A stretch of DNA of 64,000 nucleotides from Crambe crambe (lineage: Eukaryota > Porifera > Demospongiae > Poecilosclerida > Crambeidae), in contig OZ004598.1 of the NCBI GenBank assembly GCA_963924555.1, positions 1,116,001-1,180,000 on the forward strand. Direction: 5' to 3'. Below, in pieces: positions 10,376-27,632 of this stretch. Both the position numbers and the translations under genes were made by a program. Positions within the stretch are counted from its first letter, which is position 1, and every line of letters starts with the position of its first letter. The notes under the pieces were generated by a model. That model saw only the letters and a program-made list of their open reading frames with translations. It was not told the origin of the DNA and made no database searches.

Positions 10376-11156
10376 ATGGAAGAAGAGTACGAAGACGTTA
10401 ATATTGATGGGAATAACAGTGAACTACAAGTCTACACTGAACTACAGACATCAAATATGGACACAGTGCAAGTCTACAACACATCAAAGAGAGAAGCAGA
10501 AAGATGTAGCATCAAGAAAATCCAGAAACTACTGATCTCGGATCAGACGCGTGACTATTGTCCTGTGTGTCTTGGGTGTGTTGGGACTGGTAGTGGTCAC
10601 TGCCATAGCTGCTTTGGTACTCACTCTCTCCTCCTCCTCCTCCTCCACACCAAATATGAGCTGTCAGTGCCAACAAAAGATTCAAGACCTCCGACATGAA
10701 ATAGCTGCTAATAGCAGAAAGATAACTGATATGAATGCCACTTTCATGGAGAGAATAGCTAATAACTCAGAGAAGGCAACTAAAAATGGTGAGAGGATTG
10801 CAATTATTACTTTTGGGAATGAGATAGCTGCCAATGGAGATAGAATTGCTTCTATCAACACAAGTCTTGCACACATTCAGAACTTCAGTGACTGCAATAC
10901 AACCGTAGAGGCCATGTGTACAGTCTTGGCTGCTATTGGATTCTGCAGTACATACTTCATTCAATACCAGCGTCCAGGAGAGACTGTCCTAGACTTTAAT
11001 TGTTTGAGGACACGAGAACTAAACCCTCTGATAGCCACAGCAGAGCTCGTGAACAATGAACTGGGATGTATTTGTCATGTACCCAGCAGTTTTGGGACAC
11101 GGGCAAATGACGTCGTGTGTGGTCTGCAAGTAACAAGGTGTAGAGCAATGAACTAG
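10376..11156 (+). pseudogene. Frameshifted array-family copy (member 5)
   Basis: The ATG at 10376 starts MEEEYEDV, with YTEL and YNTS motifs as in members 2 and 4. Relative to them, one A is missing after the SIKK codons and ten bases are missing just before the membrane span. The combined 11-base loss puts the tail out of frame with the span, stalk and 8-Cys domain, which stay open to the stop at 11156. Everything from the span onward is intact, including all eight cysteines, with a distinct hypervariable segment (CSTYFIQY). There is no ATG just upstream of the span in its frame (the frame begins at a GTG). It is a recent pseudogene, a polymorphic null or an assembly error. Confidence 0.75.
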
Positions 11157-11486
11157 TTCATAAACTTTATCAAATGGCATTCCATATTATGTACATCAAA
11201 TTTATAATTGGTAAAACTCAGATAATATTTGGCGAACAGTGTATACCTATAATAATAGCTACATCACCTTGTCAGATTCAGTGTATGGGTGATCTTTTAT
11301 TGTTTGTACAAATCACTGCATTGAGATATATAGTTGTTCACCTGAAGGAACTTAGTTCTCTATTGTCATCTGGATATCAGTACTATGTATACAAGTAAGG
11401 GAAAATATTTCCGTGAAATGAAGAAAAAAAAAGCCATTGCTCGAAAAAGTAAGGAAACAAGGGTAGGGATGAAGGATGGAAATGGG

Positions 11487-11590
11487 ATCAATCTTTGTTC
11501 TGTATATCCAGCCAACAATCCCTACATATACATCGGGTAGCTTCAGATTATACAGGGATTGTTGGCTGGATATACAGAACAAAGATTGGT
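11487..11590. repeat. Foldback element, about 104 bp
   Basis: ATCAATCTTTGTTCTGTATA to the left and its inverse ending AAAGATTGGT to the right, with arms of about 40 bp around CATATACATCGGGTAGC. It lies directly beside the empty site of the 4478 MITE. Confidence 0.75.
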
Positions 11591-11716
11591 CATAACATTA
11601 ATGCTTCAGTAATTTTATGCCATCAATGGATAAGCTTCAGATATACTCTCTTATTTGTATGTTTAATTTGTCATATAACAAATGTGCAAAAAGGAAGTGC
11701 AAAAACCAGATACAGT

Positions 11717-11912
11717 GCAAAAAGGAAGGCAGCCAGATATATACTTTGAAGGTCACCTTTAACCACAGGGTGCATTTCTTAAACATGTACAGCACTTCCT
11801 GTTTTGATAGACCTGCAAAAAGGAAGGCAGCCAGATATATACTTTGAAGGTCACCTTTAACCACAGGGTGCATTTCTTAAACATGTACAGCACTTCCTGT
11901 TTTGATAGACCT
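11717..11912 (+). repeat. 98-bp direct tandem duplication upstream of member 6
   Basis: Two identical-looking copies (11717-11814 and 11815-11912) begin GCAAAAAGGAAGGCAGCCAG and end TTTTGATAGACCT. Each carries an ATG; the second (11883) is in frame with member 6, the first is followed by a stop. The duplication may therefore have made an upstream reading frame in the leader. Confidence 0.85.
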
Positions 11913-11969
11913 GCAGCAGATGAGTCATTGATACCACATGCCATCACACCAATAAAAGCCCATCTACCA

Positions 11970-13145
11970 ATGGCAGCTCAGTATGAAGATATACTTTCAA
12001 GAGAAATGGCTCAAAAGCAACTGAGAGGAATGCTGGAAGTGGACAATTGTAGACCAGAAAGACAAAAACACGAATTCTACACTGAACTGCAGTCATCCAG
12101 CAGGATAACTGAGCAGGTTTATCAAGTCCCAAATGCTGGCTGCTTCAAAGTAGAAGATAGTGCTTCAGGTCGAGATTCTGATAATGAATCACAAGTCTAT
12201 ACTAAGCTGCAGCCATCCAGCAGAGAAAAGGAGCAAGTTTACCACACACCAAATCCAAGCAGCTCAAAAGAGGATGGCAGTTCTCCAGGTCAAGATTCTA
12301 GCAGTGTCACTAGCCATAAATCTGAAGAGCAGAGGAAAAAATCCACTGAACTGCAGCAATCCAGCTGGGAAACCAAGCAAGTTTATCAGACACCAAAAAC
12401 CAGCAGCAGTTGGAAAGATAATGGTATTCCAAGCACTCCAGATCATATCAAAGTGTCTAGTGATCTTATCCAGGGAAGGATCAGACCTGTGACCATTGTC
12501 CTGTGTGTCTTGGGTGTGTTGGGACTAGTAGTGGTCACTGCCATAGCCACAACTGCTTTGGTACTCTCTCTCTCCTCCTCCTCCTCCTTCTCCACACTAA
12601 ATACGAGCACATGTCAATGCCAACAGGAGATTCAAGAACTCCGACACGAAATGGCAATCAGATTAGCTGTTTATGACAGGAGGATAGCCAATTATACTGA
12701 AATGACCACTTTACTGAAGAAGGTAACTGAAACAGCTGTTAATAACACTGACAATATCAGTGGTATCAGGAAATCAATAAATATATTTGCAAACAGGATA
12801 CTTGCCAGTGAAGAGAGAATAACTTCAGTTGCTAACCGCACGCAAATCCAAAACTTGAATCATCAGAGCTGCAATACATCAATAGAAGTCAATTGTACTG
12901 TTACGGTTGGTACTGGCTTCTGTTCAACAAGTCTCATTGAATACCAGAGACCAGGAGAGTTCGTGCTAGACTTCATTTGCTTGAAAGTGATGCAGTCACC
13001 AGACGTAAATCCACTGATAGCCACAGCCGAACTCATTAATAATGAGATTGTATGCTTCTGTCACGTGCCCAACTTCTTAGGACACCAACAACAAAATGAC
13101 TACACATGTGGTTTGCAAGTGACAAGATGTAGAGTGGCCAGCTAA
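11970..13145 (+). CDS. Type II receptor-like protein with multi-tyrosine tail (array member 6)
   Basis: The 391-residue product starts at the ATG at 11970 (MAAQYEDIL), which aligns with the EYE start of the family. An in-frame ATG at 11883 would add 29 residues but lies in a 98-bp duplicated leader. The tail is about 170 residues long and built of repeated modules pairing a YTxLQ motif with a VYxxP motif: Tyr37 (YTEL), Tyr51 (YQVP), Tyr77 (YTKL), Tyr91 (YHTP), Ser125 (STEL, tyrosine lost) and Tyr139 (YQTP). The span is at about 173-199, then a stalk with several sequons and the 8-Cys domain ending CGLQVTRC. Spacer residues are Ser- and Lys-rich. YxxP resembles Crk-type SH2 docking sites; this is inference. 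Single exon. Confidence 0.8.
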   Translation: MAAQYEDILSREMAQKQLRGMLEVDNCRPERQKHEFYTELQSSSRITEQVYQVPNAGCFKVEDSASGRDSDNESQVYTKLQPSSREKEQVYHTPNPSSSKEDGSSPGQDSSSVTSHKSEEQRKKSTELQQSSWETKQVYQTPKTSSSWKDNGIPSTPDHIKVSSDLIQGRIRPVTIVLCVLGVLGLVVVTAIATTALVLSLSSSSSFSTLNTSTCQCQQEIQELRHEMAIRLAVYDRRIANYTEMTTLLKKVTETAVNNTDNISGIRKSINIFANRILASEERITSVANRTQIQNLNHQSCNTSIEVNCTVTVGTGFCSTSLIEYQRPGEFVLDFICLKVMQSPDVNPLIATAELINNEIVCFCHVPNFLGHQQQNDYTCGLQVTRCRVAS

Positions 13146-13483
13146 CTGAACCCATCCACAATGACATGCATAAAACTAAACATAGCGAGAATTAATTTTC
13201 ATAAGGAAACATTTTAAGTGTATATAACATGTAGCAAGAAATTTTTGTGGGTAAAATCTTCATGGATTATATCAATTCTCTCAATTTGACCCACAATCAA
13301 CTATATGTATAGGACAATGGCTTAGTAACCATAAACCATACTGTAAAGATGACTTAATGGCACATAAGGATAACTATATTTCACAAGCATCAACAGCTGC
13401 ATGGGGATTATCAAGACTTATCAAAAAACAACAACAACACACACAAGAATAAGTACAGAAACTGACTGTATAATGTCACGCTA

Positions 13484-13756
13484 ATGGCTACCCAGGAGGT
13501 ATATGACCTCCCTCTAGTTAAGAACAGTGCTGCTAAGGCTACCCAGGAGGTGTATGACCTTAAGAACAGTGCTGCTGAGGCGGTATATGACCTTCCTCTA
13601 GTTAAGAACAGTGCTGCCATGGAGGTATATGACCTCCCTCTAGTTAAGAACAGTGCTGCTAAGGCTACCCAGGAGGTGTATGACCTTAAGAACAGTGCTG
13701 CTGAGGCTACCCAGGAGGTATATGACCTTCCTCTAGTTAAGAACAGTGCTGCTAAG
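13484..13756 (+). repeat. Coding minisatellite: six YDL(P) units of member 7
   Basis: Units of 51, 42, 39, 45, 42 and 51 bp each encode VYDL plus KNSAA. All lengths are multiples of three. Short units lack the codons for PLV; variants in the unit start include GCTACCCAGGAGG or none. In-frame-only length variation argues that the tail is translated. Confidence 0.85.
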
Positions 13757-14582
13757 AATACATCAGCTGAATGCATAGCAGTTGCCAGTGATGAAAATGC
13801 TTATACCACACTGGCACAGTCTACCAGAGAGTTGAGCACAGAGTATACCAAATCAACAAGTGCCAAAGGAGCAAACTGGAGCAAGTACCAGAGTAAGTAC
13901 TAGTGTGTTAAACAAGGATAATTCCACAGCAAGCATGGGTGTGTTGAAGGATAACAGTGTACCTGATGGTGTCCAACAGAGCCAGTGTCGTATCAAAGGC
14001 AATACCTACTGTCATGTGACCTGTCATGTGATTTGTTGTGTAATAGGCATGCTGTGGATGCTAGCAGTCACAGCTTTGGCCACAGCTGCTTTGGTTGTAT
14101 CCCTCACTAACACAAACACAGATCTACTTTTCCAGTGTCAAGTGAAGAGTCAAGGAACTGAGACTAATGATACAGGGGGAACTGTAACAGATGCTGGTGG
14201 AATAATGATGACAAGTGCAGAGAGAATCTACTCTTCTGTGTCTCGAAGATTGAACTGCCTGGAAGCGATTCTTACTAAAGTCAGAAGTTCCTTACAGATA
14301 CGAAATTGCTCCACATCAATAGAAAATATATGTACTGTGGACCGTCAAGTTCGATTCTGCACAACAAGTTTTATTCAATTCCAGCGACTGGGAGAGTTGG
14401 TGCTGGACTTTATCTGCTTAAGAGTGGAAGAGACACCAGAACAAAACCCTCTGATAGCCACAGCAGAGATCATTAATAACTTCATTGCATGTATTTGTCA
14501 TGTGCCTGACATTTTAAGGCAGGAGCAGCAGCATGACGTCAAATGTGGCTTGCAAATGACAAGATGTAAAGTGGTGAATTGA
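13484..14582 (+). CDS. Type II receptor-like protein with YDL(P) repeat tail (array member 7)
   Basis: The ATG at 13484 opens a tail made of six repeats with YDLP at Tyr7, 35, 49 and 80 and YDLK at Tyr24 and 66, then YTTL at Tyr107. The span, stalk and complete 8-Cys domain lie in another frame, open to the stop at 14582. A GTAAGT donor at 13893 and a TTCCACAG acceptor ending at 13929 would remove 37 nt and join the frames exactly, giving 353 residues. That is shorter than any other intron I can place here (shortest 55 nt), so a plain frameshift is the alternative. The stalk is short and lacks the heptad-like repeats of members 2 and 4. The DNA repeats are all multiples of three. Confidence 0.65.
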
Positions 14583-15130
14583 CTGAGGACAATCAATCAT
14601 ACTCATCACTGTGAAAGTGGAAGCGAATGGCTATATATGTACTGAGGTCATCATCTTTATTTTTGCTTGCTGCATGCCTTGATATATTTCGTACAGTGCA
14701 ATTGTTGTGGATTCCATGGCTTGGAATAATGAAATTTTACCCACAAAAAATTCACCCCACAAAGATTTCCCACTGCACACCATGCTGGCCTTGGGCAGTG
14801 CATGACTAATATGAGAAAGGGGGAAACCATTCTGAAACTAAAGTTAGAAGGAAATATGTAGGATGTGAATTAGTGGTGTTAATGGAGTCTTGGAGCTGAC
14901 TCACTGGCTGCAAAGTGTAAGTGATGAATTGTACCCCTTGACAAGGGATGGGGGGATTCTAAGTCACCTTAATTGGAAATGAAGTACCAGAAAATGGAAC
15001 TAACAAAGAGTACCTTAGAATCAAGATTACTACCAATTAGCCCTGGCAGGTTATGTATACACTCCATATTAGTGGCTTTAATGTTTTGACTGGTACCCAA
15101 CCCAGGAAACCACGTGCTTCCATGTATCTT

Positions 15131-15138
15131 TATAAAAG
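15131..15138 (+). promoter_or_regulatory. TATA box of array member 8
   Basis: TATAAAAG lies 82 bp before the end of the 5' leader of the gene starting at 15220, a sensible distance for a short untranslated leader in a single-exon gene. Confidence 0.5.
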
Positions 15139-15219
15139 CCAAGCAATAACTGATACTACTGTATCTATAGAGAGTAGCAACAAACCTACTGCATTAGAAA
15201 TAGATTAATAACTTCAAGT

Positions 15220-16017
15220 ATGAATGACATAGAGGCACAAGAGTATGAAGTTCCGACCTGGTCTATTCCTATAGATCAAGATGATAGTGATATAGACTAC
15301 CACCAAGTGGAGAGGCCTTTAGGACATGGTGAAGCTGATAACAATGATGAACCCAATGTCTATACCACACTCCAACCTAGCACGCAACTACCTGTGCAAG
15401 TATACAGCAATGAAGGATGTAATATTATTCCAAAGAAGAATATGAGTGGGACGAACAATATGGACTCTTTTCCAACAAAATCCGGTGGGAAAACTTTGCG
15501 TATCGTCCTGTGTGTGTTGGGTACGCTTGGAGCAATATTACTTACAGTACTGGTTGCCACACTAGCCATCATTGCCCTGGCAGTTGCAATTCCAGAATCA
15601 AGTACCAGTACTACTGATGCAAACATGAGTCCTGATATGACTCAAAACCTCAACTCAAGCCAAGAACTCAGCTCCTTGATGAAGGCTGTGAAAGACTTAA
15701 ACTCAAGACTAGAAGGGACGGTACAATTACGTAACTGCAACACATCCATAGAAGCAACCTGTCTTGTTCCCGCACGTCTTATAAGTCAGTGTACCACCAA
15801 TGAGGTTGAGTATCGGAGAAAGGGGGAGCTCGTGACAGACTTCAATTGCTTGATAGAAAGAAGTGGAGGAGAAACAAATACTGTAGTTGTAACAGCCGAG
15901 ATGAGAGAGAATGCCATCAGATGCAACTGTGCTTATTCGAGTATCCTTAATGGAAATAACGCTTTACGTTCCTCGATCCGCTGCAGACTACAGATAACCA
16001 GGTGTGAAATGAATTAA
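15220..16017 (+). CDS. Divergent type II receptor-like protein, 8-Cys ectodomain (array member 8)
   Basis: A 265-residue single-exon protein starting at the ATG at 15220. Its tail has YEVP (Tyr9), YHQV (Tyr27), YTTL (Tyr48) and VYSN (Tyr62). The span is at about 95-124. The stalk is short (about 125-170). The 8-Cys domain has Cys173, 181, 191, 210, 235, 237, 255 and 262. Overall sequence has diverged, but the CNTSIE start, the C-x-C pair and the C-terminal ITRC are kept, so this distant member defines what is essential in the domain. A TATA box lies 82-89 bp upstream. It is the last array member before the chromatin-gene region. Function unknown. Confidence 0.8.
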   Translation: MNDIEAQEYEVPTWSIPIDQDDSDIDYHQVERPLGHGEADNNDEPNVYTTLQPSTQLPVQVYSNEGCNIIPKKNMSGTNNMDSFPTKSGGKTLRIVLCVLGTLGAILLTVLVATLAIIALAVAIPESSTSTTDANMSPDMTQNLNSSQELSSLMKAVKDLNSRLEGTVQLRNCNTSIEATCLVPARLISQCTTNEVEYRRKGELVTDFNCLIERSGGETNTVVVTAEMRENAIRCNCAYSSILNGNNALRSSIRCRLQITRCEMN

Positions 16018-16863
16018 CTAACATACAGAATAGTCATCTCAAATGAATGTCCAATGGTTGAGTATACATACATGCAAACATACATACATACACACATCAA
16101 TACTTAATGTCTTTGCTTCAAGTGTTTTTATGTGCTTCCTCTCTCCGAATATGAACCAGATGTTTGTTGTCAGAGAGAGAGAGCTGACTTAATTGTGGCA
16201 CGCCACTTCATGTAAGCACATCCTCTGAATATGTGTATTTCACATGTGACCTAGACCTTCGATTTTGTAGTAGAGAAAAATATACGGTAGGGGTTGGAGC
16301 CGTATCCAAAGTAGCTTAACCTGTACCCAGCTCTCCATAATTAGCTACTAGGGAAATGCAAAGCATTGTGGGGCGAGCGCGCATGTTCAGTTTACCCAAG
16401 GGGTCATCATGGAAATAAACTACAATGTTAGGATGGATGTATGTACGATATATATAAATAATTATAGTACATATTTATACATTTGCATATGAGGGTGAAA
16501 GGTCATCGTCACTAGGTAACTTGTGTGGTCAGATTAGTAAATGCCTAACTTTGAAGATAAGATAGATACATTTATACTTTTGGCTATAAAATGTTTTGCA
16601 TAGGAGGGGGTGGGTTCCTCTCCCACACCCTCACTTCATTGTGACTGTATAAAATCCCTGTCTCCTGGGAAGAACCTAGCAGTATTCCTTAGATTGAACC
16701 ATACATTATGCAGTATTCAGAATCTTATGAAGCAGTATTGAACCTTATCTTATGCAGTATTCACTATCTTATGAAGCAGTATACTTTACCTTGAACATTC
16801 ACTAGATTACAGAATCTTGTGAGACCCAAGATTACAGAACCAGTATTCTTTAGATTACAGTAC
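16018..16863. other. Gene-free stretch between the receptor array and the last HELLS exon
   Basis: I searched this stretch on the minus strand for the missing HELLS exons and found none. It holds ATACATAC repeats (16060-16100), a CA/TG-poor AT-rich middle and a locally repeated CTTATGAAGCAGTAT / TTAGATTACAG pattern (16680-16860) right at the donor of the last visible HELLS exon. Confidence 0.6.
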
Positions 16864-24050
<7,187 letters not shown>

Positions 24051-24209
24051 TTTTCGTCTTCTCCACGCAGCTGAAGATTACCCGCCAATATGGAGCGAAT
24101 AACGCATGCGTAATTAATTTTCTTATATCGCACGTGCGAGCTATCGGGGGGGGGGGGGGGGGGCGCCCTGATGATCTGGCTTATGAAATCTAGGGGGCGT
24201 TTCGAAGAC
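24051..24209. promoter_or_regulatory. Divergent promoter between HELLS-like and Rab-like genes
   Basis: Only 159 bp separate the two start codons. The stretch holds CCAAT at 24084 on the plus strand, an NRF1-like CGCATGCG (24103-24110), a perfect 12-bp palindrome TCGCACGTGCGA with an E-box core (24128-24139) and an 18-G run (24146-24163). There is no clear TATA box. These are typical of housekeeping bidirectional promoters; the factor assignments are by motif likeness only. Confidence 0.6.
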
Positions 24210-27200
24210 ATGGCTGCAGAGACGAACAAGGTAGTGTTGGTTGGAGACTATGCTGTAGGAAAAACTACGATCTTTACTCGCTTCAAGACAGGGAAAGCTG
24301 AGGATGTGGCCCTCAATACCAGGAAGGAGTGTGAATGCACCAAAACATTGACTGTTGATGGCAAAGAAACCAGTGTAAGTCTCTAGTGAGAGAAGGCTAA
24401 GGAATTAGTAGTGTGCTCTGGAAATTATTTGCAGTCAGGATTTCAATTCATTGTGTTGATATGTGTGTATGTTTAGTGGTTGCTTTCTCTGTGTATTGAT
24501 TAATCTTGTCCCCAGGCTGTCCTCTTGCCCTCCAGCTCTTTTATGAGAGCTAATGTTTAGCCCTGATGGACATTATTCACAACTTTCAGTCATGGAAAAA
24601 TTGCAGTTAGCCCTTTAAAGTGTGACAGGCCAGACTTCAGAAGGAAAGCTGTTTAGAGTTACAGTTGGTTTTGTGTTTTGCTTAATGGGATGTGATTTTA
24701 CTGTGTAGTCAGCTTTCTCTCTGTAATTATGCATTTTGTATGGCTTGCATGCCAATAACTCACTTCCTTTGTCACTCTGGAAGATTATTTCAGAACTTAT
24801 AGAATACAGTCTATAACAGTTTACATTATGGAATTAAGTCACATTATCTAGTACAATATTAAGTGTTGCTTTGTTATTACTACAAATCCCTCAACCAAAC
24901 AAAGCTTCTGTTGTTAATGGAATGGGAGTTAGCTGGTTGCTATGGATTCATCTTCATTTTCACTGCATGCTGGGACAGCAGCTGAAAAACAACACTCAAA
25001 AGGGCCAAATATCAAATCCAATTCCAGGGTTGCCTGTCTACTCTTTGACAGTGCGTATAGAGTCTCTCGAGGATTTGAATTGCTATGATCATTAAGACAG
25101 TAGAAATTAATGACCCTGAAATGTCACTTTCTAGGTGGGACACTTGGAATGTCAACTTTTTTTGGGCGAGATACTTATCTACTTAGTCACATGATGAAGT
25201 GTCTCTGTGTACAATTAACTAACAATTAACTAATGGTGCTTATCATGGTGGTTGAATAGATGCGTGGCTGTTCCTGAATAGATGTGTGACTTTTCCTCAA
25301 TAGATGCAAGTTTTTATTGCAGTCAATTTGTGCTTTACATTTGGACAACCAACTTGCAATTCACTGTAGTATAGCTATAGTGATTCCAACCACAAAACTA
25401 TGTGTTTGTTGAACCATCTCTGTCAGCCCCTTGGGGAATTATCCTCAATGGGTACCCCATTAACCTCGTTCAGCTGCATTAAACCAGTTCTATATATTCT
25501 GTGGACTGTCTAAGAGTCCCATGTTCCCATGGCCAGGATTATTGAAGCTAGCCAGTTAATTACCTAGAGCAAGTTATTCGATCATGGCTGCCAATTTCAT
25601 TCAGTACAAGCTTGGAGGGATGCCAGATTTACTACATGTTTACTAATAATCCACGTGGTTATTAGGGAGGGGGATATTCAGATAGGTATTTTCTTGTCAT
25701 CTGGCAAGTTATAGTACACTTTATGTGAAAACTGACTGACAGAGGTTCTTACTGATAACGTGTCCATACACTCAAGTCTATACCCATTTAAAAAAGACCC
25801 CAAATTATAAGAGTGCTTACTGAGCACTAGTAAGATGTACTTATAGGGCATCTCTATATATGAAGCCGTACAAGTACTCATTGTTAACACAACCAGCACA
25901 CCATTACTATACTTAGATTATGCAGAGTACATGCATGCATACCGTATAGCGGGTATATTTCGAGGGGTGAAAGTTTCGTGGATTTTGCGATTTCTCTTTC
26001 GTCCACGAATATTTAACCACGCGAATCACTTTGGCAAATCCAGACTCAGACTAATCACTAGAGTTGCGTCTAGTTCATGTGCCTGTGACTCTACAACGGA
26101 TAGACTCATCTCGCTGAAGAAAAATAGATTGCTGGCTTCGAGGCAGCAGAACATCTATCATCGCTATGCCACGGCTAACTACAGCACTCCAGATAATATT
26201 GTTTTAAAAACTTAACCTGTCTAGAACGTAGTCTCAAACGAAAGATGGCCTAGACTTGCATGCCATCGAAGCTTCAGCTAGCTAGATATAGCTAGCTCAT
26301 AGCTCTGTGTGTATGCAGTGCGCACATGGCCGCTGGCCATTTTTTTTTTCTGAACCGCGAATGATTTCCCCGCGAAATAAGACAAAAAGGTCTAATCACA
26401 AAACTTTCGTCCCTCGAAATATACCCGCTATACGGTATATGGTTACAGTGTGTGACACTCTACATTTAATCAAATTGTCCTATTTCCTATTTCTGAATTT
26501 ACACCTACCAAAAAAATTGAGGTGCAAATAAAATCCAGGTATTACCCATAAGAAGATCATTTGCAAGCCTATCTTTTTCTTTGCTGACTTGGTCTAATGT
26601 ATGCAGTGGTGTAGCCTCCAGGTTCAACCTGACCACTTTTCCTGATCACATAGTTGTTAATTATGTGGATACTCAGTAGACAAATTAGCTGAATTGTACA
26701 TAACCACACATCATGTTATGTAGCTAATGAAGCGTGAAATCAACAAGTCAGTTTCAGATCACATGATATAAGTAAAGAGCATACCACATGTTCATAGCCA
26801 GCTAGAATAGTATGATGGCAACAAAACTAGTAGCAATATTTTAGCAAAGGATACACGTCAATCTGTGTTTTGCATATTATTATAATTATGGTTAATATTT
26901 ACATTTACCCTCATTAGTGCGTGTGTAATTTCACTCGTAGGGTCGTCAATTTGCACGCATGCGCTTTCATCTCAATTCAAAACCAATGGAATTCAACACA
27001 CATGTGTGCAAATCGACGACCTTTTTTGTGACAACCGACCTGTAAATCAGTGACATATCACTAACATATAATGCACAAAACTGTGTGGTTAGTCTATAGC
27101 TATCTATGTACACTGTCCCACTTCAACCTGACCACTTAAATTTTCACACCACTGATGATTACTTCATTACTCACAGATCACCCTCTATGACACAGCAGGA

Positions 27201-27632
27201 ATGGAAAGATTTGAAGGTACGATCCCTCCAACATATTTCCGCAGTGCCAAAGTCGTGGTTTTCGTTTACTCCATAAGCAGCTCAGATTCTATTAACAGTA
27301 TCGTCAACTGGGCGGACAGCGTCAGCCCCCAACGTCTGGAGTACGTAGGTCATATGGGAGAAATCATCAGAGTCCTGGTGGGGAATAAAGTGGATTTGGA
27401 AGATGATCGTGATGTCCCCACTTCAAGGGGGGAAGAAACGGCTAGTAACTATGACATCGATGAGAATCTTTTCTTCGAAATTTCAGCCAAGACTGGGAAG
27501 GGATTCGATGAGATGTTTGAAGCCATCGTGAGAGAGATTATAAAGAAAAGTAAAGGAAAAGAACAAACGGCAAGAATATCCATGCCACCTCCTAAAAAGA
27601 CTAGTGGAACTTCTGGTTGTAAATGCAATTAG
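24210..27632 (+). CDS. Rab-like small GTPase with altered switch II
   Basis: Two exons (24210-24374 and 27177-27632) join in phase 0 to give 206 residues. Start 24210 (MAAETNK) is chosen because it places the P-loop near the N-terminus as in Rab proteins; in-frame ATGs at 24171 and 24183 exist. G boxes are GDYAVGKT (12-19), DTAG (60-63), NKVD (125-128) and SAK (158-160). The C-terminus CKCN offers cysteines for prenylation, so membrane association is likely. The residue after DTAG is Met, where Rab and Ras proteins have the catalytic Gln, so slow GTP hydrolysis is expected by family knowledge. The sequence is too divergent to name a Rab subfamily. It shares a divergent promoter with HELLS. 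Confidence 0.85.
24375..27176 (+). other. Large intron of the Rab-like gene
   Basis: A 2802-bp phase-0 intron (GTAAGT ... TCACAG). It holds the MITE at 25939-26438 and otherwise AT-rich sequence without recognisable genes. Confidence 0.8.
25939..26438. mobile_element. 500-bp MITE with 38-bp terminal inverted repeats
   Basis: Ends ATACCGTATAGCGGGTATAT (25939 on) and its inverse ending at 26438 match over 38 bp with two differences. Interior non-coding and partly GC-richer than the intron around it. Possibly a 2-bp AT/TA target duplication. Superfamily not assignable without the transposase. Confidence 0.75.

Noticed and set aside
10551-10553. Start of an intact shorter member 5
   Set aside because: The codon is GTG, and no ATG precedes the span in that frame, so a tail-less protein is not supported.
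11844-11969. Start of member 6 at 11844
   Set aside because: That position is TTG, not ATG. The ATG at 11970 aligns with the family start motif.
13484-13756. CRISPR-like regular repeats
   Set aside because: Contiguous units of variable length with no spacers, in frame within an animal gene: a coding minisatellite.
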